Below, piece by piece: positions 1-7,207 of a DNA stretch of 14,463 nt; position 1 is the first letter of the stretch, and each line of letters starts with the position of its first letter. The position numbers and the translations under genes were made by a program. The DNA is from JAKEGN01 sp964465665 (lineage in GTDB: Bacteria; Pseudomonadota; Gammaproteobacteria; Steroidobacterales; Woeseiaceae), in contig CAYXKM010000074.1 of NCBI GenBank assembly GCA_964465665.1, positions 1 through 14,463 of the forward strand. The letters are read 5' to 3'. The notes under the pieces are model-generated. The model was not told where the DNA came from, did no database searches, and saw only the letters and a list, made by a program, of their open reading frames with translations.

Positions 1-47
1 AAAAAAACTACCGATGTCTCCCTGGCCAAAAACAAGCCGCGAATTCT

Positions 48-124
48 TGGTCGGGGCAGCAAGATTCGAACTTGCGACCCTCTGCTCCCAAAGCAGATGC
101 GCTACCAGGCTGCGCCATGCCCCG
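48..124 (-). tRNA. tRNA-Pro (anticodon UGG)
   Basis: Read on the minus strand, this 77-nt stretch folds as a complete cloverleaf. The 5' acceptor strand CGGGGCA (124-118) pairs with TGCCCCG (58-52), followed by discriminator A and an encoded CCA (50-48). The anticodon arm is TCTGC-TTTGGGA-GCAGA, which puts UGG at positions 34-36 and reads proline CCN codons. The T arm is GCAAG-TTCGAAT-CTTGC. A run of seven A on the plus strand at 1-7 would be a U-tract in the transcript about 40 nt past the CCA end, but I see no clear hairpin before it, so I do not call a terminator. Confidence 0.97.
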
Positions 125-183
125 CTGCCAATACCCGCGCCTCAAAGTCCCGTGCATTCGGCACCGGCCCCGGCGGGGGCACG

Positions 184-212
184 ATGATACGGCCGGCCTC
201 CGGGTCAGTCAA
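184..212 (-). promoter_or_regulatory. sigma70-type promoter for tRNA-Pro
   Basis: On the minus strand a -35 box TTGACT (212-207) and a -10 box TATCAT (189-184) are separated by exactly 17 bp. Each matches the sigma70 consensus in five of six positions. The expected start lies near 177, giving a leader of about 53 nt before the mature tRNA. The bases just after the -10 are G+C-rich, as in stable-RNA promoters under stringent control; that regulation is inferred. The leader begins with a GC-rich inverted repeat (GCCCC at 167-171, GGGGC at 176-180, four-base loop) that could form a hairpin in the precursor. Confidence 0.75.
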
Positions 213-319
213 TTTTGATTTGATTGGCTTTTTTGCCGGTCGCGACACTTCATGACGGACGGCGCGTTTGGTATCGTGCATGCGGCATCCGTGCCGAACC
301 GTGCGCAACCGGAGTATCG

Positions 320-895
320 ATGAAGAGCGTTTTCGCCCTGTCCTGGATGGTCCTTTCGACCCTGGCCGTGGCACAGCAGGACGTGCCTGCACACGCTTAC
401 GTGAGATTCGAAACGACGGAAGGCAACATCGTCGTCGAACTCGACGGGCGCCGCGCGCCTCTGACGGTGAAGAACTTCCTCGCACTGGTCAACTCCGGCT
501 ATTTCGACGGTACGATATTTCACCGCGTCATACCCGGGTTCATGATCCAGGGCGGCGGCTATACTCCTGGCCTGAAGTCGAAAGAGCCCGATGGCGAACT
601 GCCGAACGAATCCGGCAACGGGCTCAAGAACTTGAGCGGCACCATAGCGATGGCGCGCAGGTCCGATCCGCATACCGCCGTGGCGCAGTTTTACATCAAC
701 CTCGCTGACAATCCGTCGCTCGATCCTCAACCGGACCACTGGGGCTATGCCGTTTTCGGGGTCGTCATCGAAGGGGCCGAAACCGTCGAGCGGATTGCCG
801 AGAGCCCAACGGGACCTGCCGGGCAATTCAGCAAGGATGTGCCGATCGTGCCGGTCGTGATTAAAAAAGCGGTCCGTTTCGAGTACGGCAGTTGA
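320..895 (+). CDS. Exported cyclophilin-type peptidyl-prolyl cis-trans isomerase
   Basis: This 191-residue protein should catalyse cis-trans isomerisation of Xaa-Pro bonds in proteins folding in the periplasm. Residues 1-18 look like a signal peptide: Lys2, a hydrophobic core, and an Ala-Val-Ala end before Gln19. The rest is one cyclophilin domain (about 27-190). The active-site block FHRVIPGFMIQGGG carries Arg69, Phe74, Met75 and Gln77, equivalent to Arg55, Phe60, Met61 and Gln63 of human CypA. The later AQFYINL and YAVFG motifs are also present. I chose ATG 320 because GGAG (311-314) lies 5 bp upstream and the signal peptide starts there. An upstream in-frame start near 224 would add a non-conserved extension ahead of the signal peptide. 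It probably forms an operon with lpxH. Pairing with lpxH resembles the ppiB slot of other gammaproteobacteria, but the signal peptide makes it PpiA-like, so I give no symbol. A poor promoter match lies near 249-277. Confidence 0.93.
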   Translation: MKSVFALSWMVLSTLAVAQQDVPAHAYVRFETTEGNIVVELDGRRAPLTVKNFLALVNSGYFDGTIFHRVIPGFMIQGGGYTPGLKSKEPDGELPNESGNGLKNLSGTIAMARRSDPHTAVAQFYINLADNPSLDPQPDHWGYAVFGVVIEGAETVERIAESPTGPAGQFSKDVPIVPVVIKKAVRFEYGS

Positions 896-935
896 GTCGG
901 ATTCCGCTGCCAGCCGTCATCCGGAGCAATCGCCC

Positions 936-1658
936 GTGACGACCCTGTTCATCTCCGACCTGCATCTCGAGAGCGCACGGCCCGACATCGGGGCGCAGTT
1001 CCTTGGATTCCTGCGTGGCGAAGCCCGCAGTGCGGATGCCTTGTATATCCTCGGAGACCTGTTCGAGTCCTGGGTCGGGGATGACGATCCGGACGAGCAT
1101 TACGCGACCATCAAACGGGCCTTGCGCGAACTCGCGGACGGCGGCACGCCGCTTTTCTTCATGCATGGCAATCGCGATTTCATGATCGGTCAGCGATTTG
1201 CCGATGACACCTCGGTTACTCTGCTCGCCGACCCGCACCTGCTGAAAATCGAAGGCGTCGAGGTGCTGCTGAGCCACGGTGATGCGTTGTGCACGGACGA
1301 TACCGAGTACCAGGCATTTCGCCAGATGACGCGAAATCCCGCCTGGCAGGCCATGATGCTGCAAAAGCCGCTCGCGGAACGCCTGGCGTACGCGCGACAG
1401 GCACGCGCCGCGAGCCAGCAGCGCGGCGCGACCATGAGCCCGGTGATTGCCGACGTCAACCAGGCCGCCGTCGAGGTGCTTATGGTGCAGTACGGGGTGA
1501 GCCGGCTACTGCACGGTCACACCCATCGTCCTGCCGTCCACCGGTTTGTGCGTGACAAAGAGCCCATGACCCGCATCGTGCTCGGCGATTGGTTCGAACA
1601 GGGCAGCGTCGTTCGCTGGGACAGCAACGGCCCGCGGCTCGAAGTGCTGAAACGCTAG
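936..1658 (+). CDS. lpxH: UDP-2,3-diacylglucosamine diphosphatase LpxH
   Basis: LpxH hydrolyses UDP-2,3-diacylglucosamine to lipid X and UMP, the fourth step of lipid A synthesis, at the inner face of the cytoplasmic membrane. The 240-residue product is full length for the family and has every metallophosphoesterase ligand at the E. coli numbering: Asp8 and His10 (SDLHLE), Asp41 (GDLFESW), Asn79 (GNRDF), His114 (SHGD), and His195 and His197 (GHTH). The start is GTG 936, preceded by GGAG (923-926) at 9-bp spacing; this start puts the first motif where the family has it. The gene follows the cyclophilin gene by 40 bp, so the two are probably co-transcribed. It converges on the kinase gene across a 67-bp gap (1659-1725) in which I see only a 5-bp inverted repeat (1667-1671/1682-1686) and no T-tract, so no terminator is called. 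Confidence 0.97.
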   Translation: MTTLFISDLHLESARPDIGAQFLGFLRGEARSADALYILGDLFESWVGDDDPDEHYATIKRALRELADGGTPLFFMHGNRDFMIGQRFADDTSVTLLADPHLLKIEGVEVLLSHGDALCTDDTEYQAFRQMTRNPAWQAMMLQKPLAERLAYARQARAASQQRGATMSPVIADVNQAAVEVLMVQYGVSRLLHGHTHRPAVHRFVRDKEPMTRIVLGDWFEQGSVVRWDSNGPRLEVLKR

Positions 1659-1725
1659 ATAACCCGCGAGCGCGAGGTAATGCTCGAAATGGCATGCCTC
1701 CGAGACCAGCTCATTCGCGCGACAT

Positions 1726-2934
1726 CTAAAGCCATTCGCCGACTTCGGCCGCGGTTTGCAGTCGGTCTTCCGGTTTCTTCGCCATCATCATGTTCAACAG
1801 CGCCTGGTACACGGCGAGACGGTGCGGCAACACCGGCACCGGCGCCTCGCTGTGTTTGTAAATGATGCCCATGGCATTGCTGGCCGTGTACGGTTTCTGC
1901 CCAGTCAACATTTCATAGAAAATGACACCCAGGCTGTAGATGTCGCTACGTGCATCGACATCGTTGCCGCGCCCCTGCTCCGGGCTCATGTAATAGGGTG
2001 TGCCGAAAATCTCGCCGCTGCCGGTCATTTCCTGCAACAGGCGCATGCGCTTTGCGAGCCCGAAATCAATCAGGGCCAGGCTGCCATCGGCACGCAGCAT
2101 GATATTGCCGGGCTTGAGATCACGATGCATAATGCCGACCGAATGGATCTTCGCCAGCGCACCGGAGATCTGCCGCAGGTAGCTCACGGCGTTGGCTTCG
2201 GTAGTGCCGTGTTCGATTTTCTGCCGGAGATCGCCGCCGGCGAGATACTCCATGGCGATGTGCGCATGGTCGTCGCTGACCCCGAGATCGTGAATCCTCA
2301 CGATGTTGGGATGGTGCAGGTCTGCGATCATTTCGTATTCCTGCAGAAACCGGTCGAAAGCGCCAATACCGTCCGCAAAGTCCGGTGCCTGTTGCAGCAC
2401 CTTCAGGACGACCTTCAGATTGTCCTGCTGCCGTTCGGCGAGATAAACGGCGGAGTGTGAAGTTGCCGACAGCTTGCGGATGCAACGGTATCCCTTGATC
2501 AACGGATTTATACCGGTGCCCATGTCGCCGACAAACAGCGCATCGGTGGAGGAGCTGCGCCGTTGTGCGCGCATGATGTCGCCAAGCCGGACAATCAGAG
2601 CTTTATGCGATATCCGGTCGCGCACGAAAAAAGCGGCGGCTTTGTGCTGTTCCGCGTCCTGGCGGCTCGAGTCGTCGGCTGCAAAGTACACGACCGGAGG
2701 AAAACCAGTCGTCTTGCTGAACAACTTCAGGGTATGCAGGGCATCTCGATCGCCTTGCTGGTCGCCCAGCAGCACGATGTCATTGCCGGCACCGGAAAAC
2801 GCATCCGGCAGGTTGCCGGATTCCGTCGGATCGAAGTCGGTGATGATGGCTTCGGGCCAGTGCGTATTGATGTGATGCGCAAGCAGGCGTCGGAAATCGG
2901 CATAGCCGTCGATGATTATGACCTTGATGCTCAT
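1726..2934 (-). CDS. Hanks-type Ser/Thr protein kinase with N-terminal degenerate receiver domain
   Basis: This 402-residue protein joins a receiver-like domain (about 1-122) to a eukaryotic-type Ser/Thr kinase domain (about 149-402). No membrane segment is visible, so it should be cytosolic. The kinase core looks catalytic: Lys178 (VLK), Glu199 in the C helix, HRDLKPGN (270-277, catalytic Asp272 and Asn277), DFG (290-292), activation segment GTPYYMSPE (311-319) and Asp331. Its nucleotide loop, LSATSHSAVYLA (155-166), contains no glycine where GxGxxG is expected. The receiver is also degenerate. Only Asp9 remains of the usual acidic pair, Gly57 sits where the phospho-acceptor Asp belongs (Asp58 follows), the conserved Thr/Ser appears as Ala, and the conserved Lys appears as Arg105. 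Phosphorylation control of the receiver is therefore doubtful; it may bind a partner. Substrates are unknown. The gene lies 66 bp after purF on the same strand. The gap has a 5-bp GC inverted repeat without a T-tract, so read-through from purF is possible. The start is ATG 2934 with a weak AGG upstream. Confidence 0.9.
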   Translation of the reverse strand: MSIKVIIIDGYADFRRLLAHHINTHWPEAIITDFDPTESGNLPDAFSGAGNDIVLLGDQQGDRDALHTLKLFSKTTGFPPVVYFAADDSSRQDAEQHKAAAFFVRDRISHKALIVRLGDIMRAQRRSSSTDALFVGDMGTGINPLIKGYRCIRKLSATSHSAVYLAERQQDNLKVVLKVLQQAPDFADGIGAFDRFLQEYEMIADLHHPNIVRIHDLGVSDDHAHIAMEYLAGGDLRQKIEHGTTEANAVSYLRQISGALAKIHSVGIMHRDLKPGNIMLRADGSLALIDFGLAKRMRLLQEMTGSGEIFGTPYYMSPEQGRGNDVDARSDIYSLGVIFYEMLTGQKPYTASNAMGIIYKHSEAPVPVLPHRLAVYQALLNMMMAKKPEDRLQTAAEVGEWL

Positions 2935-3000
2935 GCTGCCTGCCGACTCGTGTAGCCCTTCGCGTCCCGTCCTCCCGCAACCGCACGCTTCGGCGGGATT

Positions 3001-4557
3001 CTACATGCCAACCGCCGAGTCCGACCGATCGACCGCATGGTCGGGTTCTCCCGCAACGATTTCGCCACCCCGGCTGTGCAGCCTTAACTCGCGTCTGGCC
3101 TTGGCCTGATCGTTTCTCACCAGTGCGAGTCCTTTCAGGTACTCCTCGGTCACATCTGCTGTGACGTACTCACCCGAGAAACACGATGTATCGAACTCGC
3201 GTATCTCCGAGTTGTCGTGCCGCACCGAGCGAATCAGTCCGTGCAGATCCAGGTAAATCAGCTTGTCGGCACCGATGATCTTTTCGATTTCCGGCACGGT
3301 GCGGCCGCTCGCGACCAGCTCGGTAACGGCCGGCATGTCGATGCCGTACACATTGGGAAACCGCACCGGCGGCGCCGCGGAGGCAAAATACACTCTGCGC
3401 GCACCCGCCTCGCGCGCAATCCGGATGATCTGCTTCGAGGTGGTGCCGCGAACGATCGAATCGTCTACCAGCAACACGTTCTTGCCGCGAAATTCCAGGT
3501 CGATGGCATTGAGCTTATGACGCACGGACTTGGTACGCTCGGCCTGTCCCGGCATGATGAAGGTCCGGCCGATATAGCGATTCTTGATGAAGCCTTCGCG
3601 GTACTTGACGCCGAGGTGGTACGCCACCTGCCCGGCGGACGTACGGCTCGTGTCCGGGATCGGGATCACGACGTCGATATCGTGATCGGGCCATTCGCGC
3701 ACGATTTGTCCCGCAAGTTGCTCCCCCATGCGCAACCTTGCTTTGTAAACCGACAGATTGTCGATGATCGAATCCGGCCGCGCAAAATACACAAACTCGA
3801 AAATACAGGGTGCATAACGAGTCGGCCCGGCGTATTCACGGCTGTTCATTACGCCTTCGTTATCGATGAACACGACCTCGCCCGGACGAATATCGCGCAT
3901 GCGTTTGAATTGCAGGACATCAAGAGCCACGCTTTCGGAGGCGACCATGTACTCCCTGCCGTCGGCCGTATCTCTCTGCCCCATGACGATCGGGCGAATC
4001 CCGTTGGGATCGCGAAATGCCACGAGACCGTGGCCGATGATCATCGCGACGACAGCATATCCGCCGGAACAGCGCCGGTGCACCGCAGCGACCGCCTCGA
4101 ATATCTGCTCCGCCGTCGGTTTGCCATGGATGCGATTCTGCAATTCGTGTGCGAACACGTTCAGCAGTACCTCGGAGTCCGAGCCGGTGTTCAGGTGACG
4201 GCGATCTTCCCGGATGAGCAGTTGGGACAGCTCTTCGCTGTTGGTCAGATTGCCGTTATGCGCGAGGCAGATGCCGTACGGTGAGTTGACGTAAAAAGGT
4301 TGCGCTTCGGATGCTTTGGAACCGCCTGCAGTCGGGTAACGGACATGGCCGATACCGACATTGCCGGTCAATCGCAACATGTGGCGCTGATGAAAGACAT
4401 CGCGCACCAGACCGTTGCTCTTGCGTACATTCAGCCCGTCGCTGCCCCAGGTAACGATGCCGGCGGCATCCTGGCCGCGGTGCTGCAGTACCGTCAGCGC
4501 GTCGTAGATGGCCTGGTTGACCGGCCCCTTGCCGACGATACCGACTATGCCGCACAT
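3001..4557 (-). CDS. purF: Amidophosphoribosyltransferase PurF
   Basis: PurF makes 5-phosphoribosylamine from PRPP and glutamine, the committed step of de novo purine synthesis in the cytosol. The 518-residue product begins Met-Cys-Gly, so Cys2 becomes the N-terminal nucleophile after Met removal with no propeptide, as in the E. coli type. The class II glutaminase domain (about 2-240) carries HRGQDAAGI (26-34), Arg73, Asn101-Gly102 and Asp127. The phosphoribosyltransferase domain carries the PRPP loop [14 protein letters not shown] (361-374). The length is slightly above the roughly 505 residues of E. coli; the extra residues are a charged C-terminal tail (about 483-518). The ATG is fixed by the Met-Cys start, although I see no good ribosome-binding site in the 27-bp gap after cvpA, so translation may be coupled. 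No PurR-like operator was recognised near cvpA or purF. Confidence 0.98.
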   Translation of the reverse strand: MCGIVGIVGKGPVNQAIYDALTVLQHRGQDAAGIVTWGSDGLNVRKSNGLVRDVFHQRHMLRLTGNVGIGHVRYPTAGGSKASEAQPFYVNSPYGICLAHNGNLTNSEELSQLLIREDRRHLNTGSDSEVLLNVFAHELQNRIHGKPTAEQIFEAVAAVHRRCSGGYAVVAMIIGHGLVAFRDPNGIRPIVMGQRDTADGREYMVASESVALDVLQFKRMRDIRPGEVVFIDNEGVMNSREYAGPTRYAPCIFEFVYFARPDSIIDNLSVYKARLRMGEQLAGQIVREWPDHDIDVVIPIPDTSRTSAGQVAYHLGVKYREGFIKNRYIGRTFIMPGQAERTKSVRHKLNAIDLEFRGKNVLLVDDSIVRGTTSKQIIRIAREAGARRVYFASAAPPVRFPNVYGIDMPAVTELVASGRTVPEIEKIIGADKLIYLDLHGLIRSVRHDNSEIREFDTSCFSGEYVTADVTEEYLKGLALVRNDQAKARRELRLHSRGGEIVAGEPDHAVDRSDSAVGM

Positions 4558-4584
4558 TGATAAAATCGCTTGATTTTCATTCGC

Positions 4585-5115
4585 TTAACCGAACACCTTC
4601 AGTTCTTGCGCTACGCTATCGGGCAGCTCGCCGGGGAGCAGGATATCCATACCCTGGGGCGCCATGATGCGGATCCAGTCCGCCACCACTTCGCCGTAGG
4701 GAATGAGTACCGACTTCTGCCACCACGAATCGTTGTCAAAGTTCGCAAACTGCCCGCCGATAATGAAGACGGCCAGCAGCACCACACCGCGGCAGAACCC
4801 GAACATCATGCCGAACACCCGATCGGTGCCGCTCAGTACCGACAGGCGCACCAGCCTCGAGATGCCCCAACTGATCAGCCCGCCCAGTGCCAGGATCACC
4901 GTAAACAGGAGCAGCCGGCCGAACCAGATCTGCAGTTCGTCCGAGCTCAGCCACGATTCCGACAGAGTGCCAGCCTGCAAGCCGAAATGCATCGCTGCCC
5001 AGATTGCAATCAGCAGTGTCGCTATGGATATCGCTTCCTTGACAAAGCCGCGCACGAAGCCAATGACGACCGAAATGACAATGGCTACGGCGATGACAAT
5101 GTCTGCAACAGGCAT
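4585..5115 (-). CDS. cvpA: CvpA family inner-membrane protein
   Basis: CvpA was named for its role in colicin V production in E. coli. It is an inner-membrane protein of unclear molecular function, also linked to envelope stress tolerance. The 176-residue product has four hydrophobic segments, at about 3-20, 28-45, 66-86 and 102-120. It shows two family hallmarks: GFVRGFVKEA (19-28) after the first segment, and the DRVFGMMFGFCRG stretch (98-110) leading into the last. It is slightly longer than E. coli CvpA (about 162 residues). It sits 27 bp before purF, as in E. coli, where the two are co-transcribed. The 103-bp gap before it is one of the two largest in the minus-strand block, so a promoter for cvpA-purF may lie there; the only candidate I see is a weak extended -10 (see findings). 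Confidence 0.94.
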   Translation of the reverse strand: MPVADIVIAVAIVISVVIGFVRGFVKEAISIATLLIAIWAAMHFGLQAGTLSESWLSSDELQIWFGRLLLFTVILALGGLISWGISRLVRLSVLSGTDRVFGMMFGFCRGVVLLAVFIIGGQFANFDNDSWWQKSVLIPYGEVVADWIRIMAPQGMDILLPGELPDSVAQELKVFG

Positions 5116-5218
5116 CTCGGGCTGCTTATCGGCGATCCATTACGAGCGGGAACAGTGAATTGGCGGGGAGTCTAACAGAACAGGCGATCGTCGCATCACT
5201 CCATCGCCGAACGAATGG

Positions 5219-5845
5219 TCAGGGGTGTGGCACGACCTGGGATGCGTGGCCCGCCGATTTCAGCTTGGCAGCGACAACTTCGGCCGCGTCACGGTCTTTC
5301 TGCGGGCCTATGCGCACGCGGTGCAGCGAACTGTCGCCGGTCCGGACCTGGCTGAGAAACGCCGCATAACCTTGTTTGCGCAACTCGGCGGCCAGTCGTT
5401 CGGCATTTTCCTGATTCGAAAAGCTGCCGAGCTGTACTGCCCACAGACCGGTGTCGGATTTCGCAGTGTCGGTCGATGCAGACACTGCTCCTCCGGGTGT
5501 CTTCGGCGGCGGCGCATTGCGCACAGGCTCGGCCACGGGCTCGGACACGCGTTCGGACACGCGGCCTGACGCGGGTTGTGCGCGGCTTTCGGTCGGTACG
5601 ACGCCGGGCGGCGACTGTTGCGGCGGCGAGCTGCTGCTGGCCGAGGGAACCGGCTCATCCCGATCGCGATCGAGCACAATGGTCTGCTGTTTCTGGGATG
5701 CACTGTTCTGGCCCGGCAATGACAGCGATTCGCTGATTACTTCGGCTTCTTTTGGCGGGCCATCAAGAAAAACCGGAACGATAATGACCGCAAAAACAAC
5801 CAGGACGATGACGCCAATGATGCGCTCTTTCAATGCTCTGTCCAT
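5219..5845 (-). CDS. dedD: DedD-like SPOR-domain cell division protein
   Basis: This 208-residue protein has the architecture of DedD: a short cytoplasmic start, one membrane helix (about 9-27), a Pro/Ser/Glu-rich periplasmic linker (about 29-129) and a C-terminal SPOR domain (about 130-208, beginning GLWAVQLGSFSNQENAERLA). SPOR domains bind glycan strands stripped of stem peptides at the division septum, and E. coli DedD promotes septal constriction. Position between folC and cvpA matches E. coli dedD, which is the main reason for the symbol; sequence similarity outside the SPOR domain is expected to be low. The linker holds a small in-frame tandem repeat (5529-5564). ATG 5845 is preceded by a GGA at usable spacing and lies 29 bp after folC. 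Confidence 0.9.
   Translation of the reverse strand: MDRALKERIIGVIVLVVFAVIIVPVFLDGPPKEAEVISESLSLPGQNSASQKQQTIVLDRDRDEPVPSASSSSPPQQSPPGVVPTESRAQPASGRVSERVSEPVAEPVRNAPPPKTPGGAVSASTDTAKSDTGLWAVQLGSFSNQENAERLAAELRKQGYAAFLSQVRTGDSSLHRVRIGPQKDRDAAEVVAAKLKSAGHASQVVPHP
5529..5564 (-). repeat. 12-bp tandem repeat in the dedD linker
   Basis: Three consecutive 12-bp units are visible on the plus strand: TCGGCCACGGGC, TCGGACACGCGT and TCGGACACGCGG. The last two share their first 11 bases. Read on the coding strand they give repeated four-residue units of Val-(Ser/Ala)-Glu-(Arg/Pro), within RVSERVSEPVAEPV. The unit length is a multiple of three, so copy-number change would lengthen or shorten the periplasmic linker without a frameshift. 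Confidence 0.7.
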
Positions 5846-5874
5846 TTGTAATCCATGCCGTTACTGCTTAAGTT

Positions 5875-7188
5875 TCATGGTTTCCGGGGCGCCGGCCCGG
5901 ATTGGCGGCGCGAGTATAACGCATCGAGCGCGGGACCGACCACGTAGAACGACCCGCATACGAGCGTGATGTCATCGGCGCCGGCGCGCCCTGCAGCTTC
6001 ATCGAGCGCCTGTTGGATGCTGTCCACCACGAGGCACGGCCTGTTGCAAATCTGTGCGACCGTGGCCGCGAGCTCCGGCGCCGGCATGGCGCGAGGCGAA
6101 TGCGCAGTCACGGCAATCCAGGTGTCGACGATGGAACGCATGGGCTCGATCACGCCACCGATGTCCTTGTCGCCCAGCATGCCGATGATGGCGATGATGC
6201 GTCGTTGCGGAAAATAGGCGCGCATGCTTGCGGCAAGAACGCGCGCAGAATCCGCGTTGTGCGCCACATCCAGCAGCCAGTCCCGGCCGGAGTGCACGGT
6301 TTGCCAGCGGCCCGCGAGCGACAATGAGCCGAGCACATTGTTGACCGTGTCCGCTTGCAATACCTCGTCCTTCCCCAGCGCTTCGAGCAACGCCAGCACC
6401 GCGGCTGCATTGTCGATTTGCGCGATTGCACCGAGCGATGGTGGATTCAGGCCGCCGATGCGGATGCGCCTGCCGTTCCACGACCAGGCGCCGCCAGGCT
6501 CGGTGCTCCGTTCAGTACGGTAGTCCCTGTCGGCAAGCAGCAGGACGGCACCGATTTCGGCGGCTCGGCGGGCGACCGATGAAGGCAACTGCGCGGCGCC
6601 GAATACAAACGGCCTCCCGGGCCGCAGGATGCCGGCTTTTTCTGCGCCGATAGTCTCGATGTCATGGCCTAGCCACTCGCAGTGGTCGAGACTGACATTG
6701 GTAATGATGCCGGCATCGGGATCGACGGCATTGACCGCATCCAGCCGGCCGCCCATGCCGATCTCCAGCACCAGTGCATCCACTTCGCGGCCCTCGAATA
6801 CGCACAGTGCAGCCAACGTGCCGAATTCGAAGTACGTCAGCGGCACGCCCTGTCGCGCTGCCTCGACACGTTCGAAAGCCGCAAGAATTTCCGCATCCGC
6901 GCAATTTGTTCCGTCTATCCGTATGCGCTCGTTGTACTTCTGCAAATGCGGTGACGTGTAGCATCCGACCTTGAGCGACAGCCGGCGCAGGAATGCTTCG
7001 AGCATGGCGACGCAGGAGCCCTTGCCGTTGGTCCCGGCAACATGAAGGACAAGACCCGGGCGCTTTGGATTGAGACGTGCGAGCACTTCGGATACCCGCT
7101 CGAGCCCGAGCTGGATCTCATTGGGTGTGAGGGTTACCAGCCACGCCAGCCATTGATCAAGATCACGGAACGAACCGTTGCGCGTCAT
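5875..7188 (-). CDS. folC: Bifunctional folylpolyglutamate synthase / dihydrofolate synthase FolC
   Basis: FolC adds glutamate to dihydropteroate to form dihydrofolate, then extends folates with polyglutamate, using ATP in the cytosol. The 437-residue product is a Mur-ligase family member. It has P-loop GTNGKGS (52-58), TSPHL (78-82), the EIGMGGRLDAVN stretch (142-153), SLDH (166-169), the KAGI lysine Lys184 (usually carbamylated) and DVAHN (307-311) opening the C-terminal domain. Length and motif order match E. coli FolC (422 residues). The start is ATG 7188, consistent with the family's short leader before the LDQWLAWL-type helix. No ribosome-binding site is visible: the mRNA just before this ATG reads CCUCCC, the complement of one. 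The gap to accD is 19 bp, so initiation may depend on ribosomes terminating at accD. Confidence 0.97.
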   Translation of the reverse strand: MTRNGSFRDLDQWLAWLVTLTPNEIQLGLERVSEVLARLNPKRPGLVLHVAGTNGKGSCVAMLEAFLRRLSLKVGCYTSPHLQKYNERIRIDGTNCADAEILAAFERVEAARQGVPLTYFEFGTLAALCVFEGREVDALVLEIGMGGRLDAVNAVDPDAGIITNVSLDHCEWLGHDIETIGAEKAGILRPGRPFVFGAAQLPSSVARRAAEIGAVLLLADRDYRTERSTEPGGAWSWNGRRIRIGGLNPPSLGAIAQIDNAAAVLALLEALGKDEVLQADTVNNVLGSLSLAGRWQTVHSGRDWLLDVAHNADSARVLAASMRAYFPQRRIIAIIGMLGDKDIGGVIEPMRSIVDTWIAVTAHSPRAMPAPELAATVAQICNRPCLVVDSIQQALDEAAGRAGADDITLVCGSFYVVGPALDALYSRRQSGPAPRKP

Positions 7189-7207
7189 GGGAGGACGTGC
7201 TGGAAAT

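Noticed and set aside
1..47. Terminator for tRNA-Pro ending in the run of seven A on the plus strand
   Set aside because: The U-tract would suit a terminator, but I could not find a convincing hairpin before it, and the sequence stops at the window edge.
224..319. Upstream in-frame extension of the cyclophilin gene
   Set aside because: The extension is not cyclophilin-like and would bury the signal peptide. ATG 320 has a well-placed GGAG.
1659..1725. Possible bidirectional terminator between lpxH and the kinase
   Set aside because: Only a 5-bp inverted repeat with a 10-base loop is present, with no T-tract on either side.
2935..3000. Possible terminator after purF
   Set aside because: CCCGC and GCGGG can pair across a 14-base loop but no T-tract follows, so it is too weak to call.
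3217..4284. A 355-codon open frame antisense to purF
   Set aside because: It is a shadow frame: His/Arg-rich with no family motifs, while the opposite strand encodes a full PurF.
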